Origin: Alphaproteobacteria bacterium | GTDB taxonomy: Bacteria > Pseudomonadota > Alphaproteobacteria > Puniceispirillales > Puniceispirillaceae | Length of the DNA: 6,772 nucleotides | NCBI GenBank assembly: GCA_011526395.1 | Contig: WTHW01000115.1 | Coordinates: 6,109 to 12,880, forward strand | Direction of reading: 5' to 3' | Shown: positions 5,998 through 6,772 of the stretch, piece by piece | How positions within the stretch are numbered: position 1 is the stretch's first letter | How the letters are laid out: each line of letters begins with the position of its first letter | Position numbers and translations under genes: made by a program | Notes under the pieces: generated by a model | The model's database searches: none | Seen by the model: the letters and a program-made list of their open reading frames with translations, nothing else | What the model was told of the DNA's origin: nothing

Positions 5998-6666
5998 CTA
6001 ATGCGCGCGATTTGGCGTTGAAACATCGCTATCATCATCATCATGAGATTGGCTGAGAACTGACATCTCTAGCATAGCGATGAGTAACTGCGCACGCTGG
6101 ACAAGATCAGGGGCTTCCAGAAGGGCTTGTTTTTCTGTGCTGCCAAAAGGGCAAATCATAGATAGGGTTGTCACCAGACGCTCATCTTCGCATTCTTCAA
6201 TATGTGACCAATCTGCTGAAAAGCCCTTTACATCAAAATAGCGTTTCAAAATGGCGATCAATTTATCACGATCAACCACTTTGTTATCTGGGATCAGATC
6301 TTGGCGGAATTGCGAGAAATCAACATCACCGGTAAGGTAGCCTGCCTCTTGAAGAGTTGTGCTATGACAAGTAAAGCGCGAGACGCCAGCGAGGCTGATA
6401 AGCAGGCGACCATCATCAGATTCTGAATATTCTGCAATGCGGCCAGCACAGCCAATTTCATAATAGCCATCATTGCCCTTTGGTTGAATCATGCCAATCA
6501 GACGATGAGGTGTTGCCATCGCATCTTGCACCATCGCAAGATAGCGCGGCTCAAAAATATTTAGCGGTAAGCGACCACCTGGCAACAATAAAGCACCTGA
6601 TAAGGGAAAAAGTGCAATCGAGTGAGGCAATTCATCAAATAATGGCTCAAAAGGTCCGCGACTCAT
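5998..6666 (-). CDS. Stand-alone LON substrate-binding domain protein
   Basis: Protein of 222 residues made of the N-terminal LON (ATP-dependent protease La, substrate-binding) domain without the AAA+ ATPase or Ser-Lys protease of Lon. Visible: IALFPLSGALLLPGGRLPL (17-35), NIFEPRYLAMVQDAM (36-50), IGMIQPKG (57-64), IGCAGRI (71-77), RLLISLAGVSRF (87-98), and a helical C-terminal half containing MICPFGSTEKQALLEAPDL (170-188). The tail is acidic (DDDDSD, 209-214). Such single-domain proteins are widespread in alphaproteobacteria, and their function is unknown; peptide or protein binding is inferred from the domain. The start ATG at 6666 has AGGA nine bases upstream, a good ribosome site. It leads the minus-strand trio and no cysteine cluster or membrane segment is seen. 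Confidence is high for the family and low for the role. Confidence 0.92.
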   Translation of the reverse strand: MSRGPFEPLFDELPHSIALFPLSGALLLPGGRLPLNIFEPRYLAMVQDAMATPHRLIGMIQPKGNDGYYEIGCAGRIAEYSESDDGRLLISLAGVSRFTCHSTTLQEAGYLTGDVDFSQFRQDLIPDNKVVDRDKLIAILKRYFDVKGFSADWSHIEECEDERLVTTLSMICPFGSTEKQALLEAPDLVQRAQLLIAMLEMSVLSQSHDDDDSDVSTPNRAH

Positions 6667-6772
6667 TTTTTATCATCCTACTTAAATCATATCATGACAT
6701 AGAAACACTGATGGTATGATGAGTGATATAGTGCTGGATTTTAAGAAAACAAATAGGAAGATAATTTACGTC
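6667..6772. other. Upstream region of the LON gene, with a possible start of a rightward gene
   Basis: AT-rich 106 bases. On the minus strand it holds the AGGA ribosome site (6679-6676) and a TATGAT preceded by TGA, an extended -10-like element without a convincing -35, so a promoter is likely here but not resolved. On the plus strand an ATG at 6716 (and a second in frame at 6719) opens a frame to the window edge reading MMSDIVLDFKKTNRKIIYV. It lacks a clear ribosome site, and 18-19 open codons are not evidence on their own. A thioredoxin-like gene often neighbours this LON gene in alphaproteobacteria, but nothing of it is visible. Confidence 0.3.

Noticed and set aside
6480..6719. Rightward 79-residue open frame antisense to the LON gene
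   Set aside because: It overlaps the conserved LON motifs on the other strand and has no recognisable domain.
6692..6772. Leftward open frame entering from the right edge as the end of an upstream gene
   Set aside because: Only 26 codons, with His/Ile/Ser-rich composition unlike the neighbours and no similarity to the thioredoxin-type protein often found there; most likely noncoding.

Overview
The window reads as ordinary core chromosome of an alphaproteobacterium. Base composition is near balanced. The proteins (a four-TM FtsK, a DapC-type aminotransferase, a UbiH-family hydroxylase, and a LON-domain / Trm112-like / DUF971 trio) fit that class. A marine SAR116-like (Puniceispirillum-type) bacterium is a reasonable guess from style and gene content, but it is inference and not shown by any marker gene here. 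I see no mobile element, CRISPR array, tRNA, rRNA, phage gene or defence system.

Layout. From the left edge to about 3.4 kb, a minus-strand pair is read right to left: a DapC-like PLP aminotransferase, then ftsK. They share a 4-base ATGA stop/start overlap. ftsK runs off the left edge and lacks only its extreme C-terminus (the gamma domain). A 170-base divergent intergenic region (3419-3588) holds two plausible sigma70-type promoters that overlap almost exactly on opposite strands. Rightward from it run a small HAD-IIIA phosphatase of GmhB/HisB-N type and, 22 bases later, a UbiH-family FAD monooxygenase, probably one operon. The monooxygenase converges with a minus-strand cluster, with only 10 bases between the two stop codons. 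In transcription order that cluster is a stand-alone LON substrate-binding domain protein, a Trm112-like small protein and a DUF971 protein. The last 106 bases (6667-6772) are the upstream region of the LON gene and may also hold the first codons of an unidentified rightward gene.

How the genes relate. FtsK couples chromosome segregation to septation. DapC acts on the succinylase route to meso-diaminopimelate, so its product feeds lysine and peptidoglycan; the coupled pair therefore joins cell-wall precursor supply to division machinery, which may be conserved synteny and not regulation. The UbiH-family enzyme belongs to ubiquinone ring hydroxylation. The GmhB-like phosphatase stands apart from any heptose pathway gene. 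The LON/Trm112/DUF971 trio is of poorly known function; Trm112 and DUF971 families point loosely to methyltransferase partnering and Fe-S or metal biology. No clearly new system is visible. The points most worth a second look are the interlocked divergent promoters, the unusual GD-motif residues in the UbiH-family protein, and the trio.
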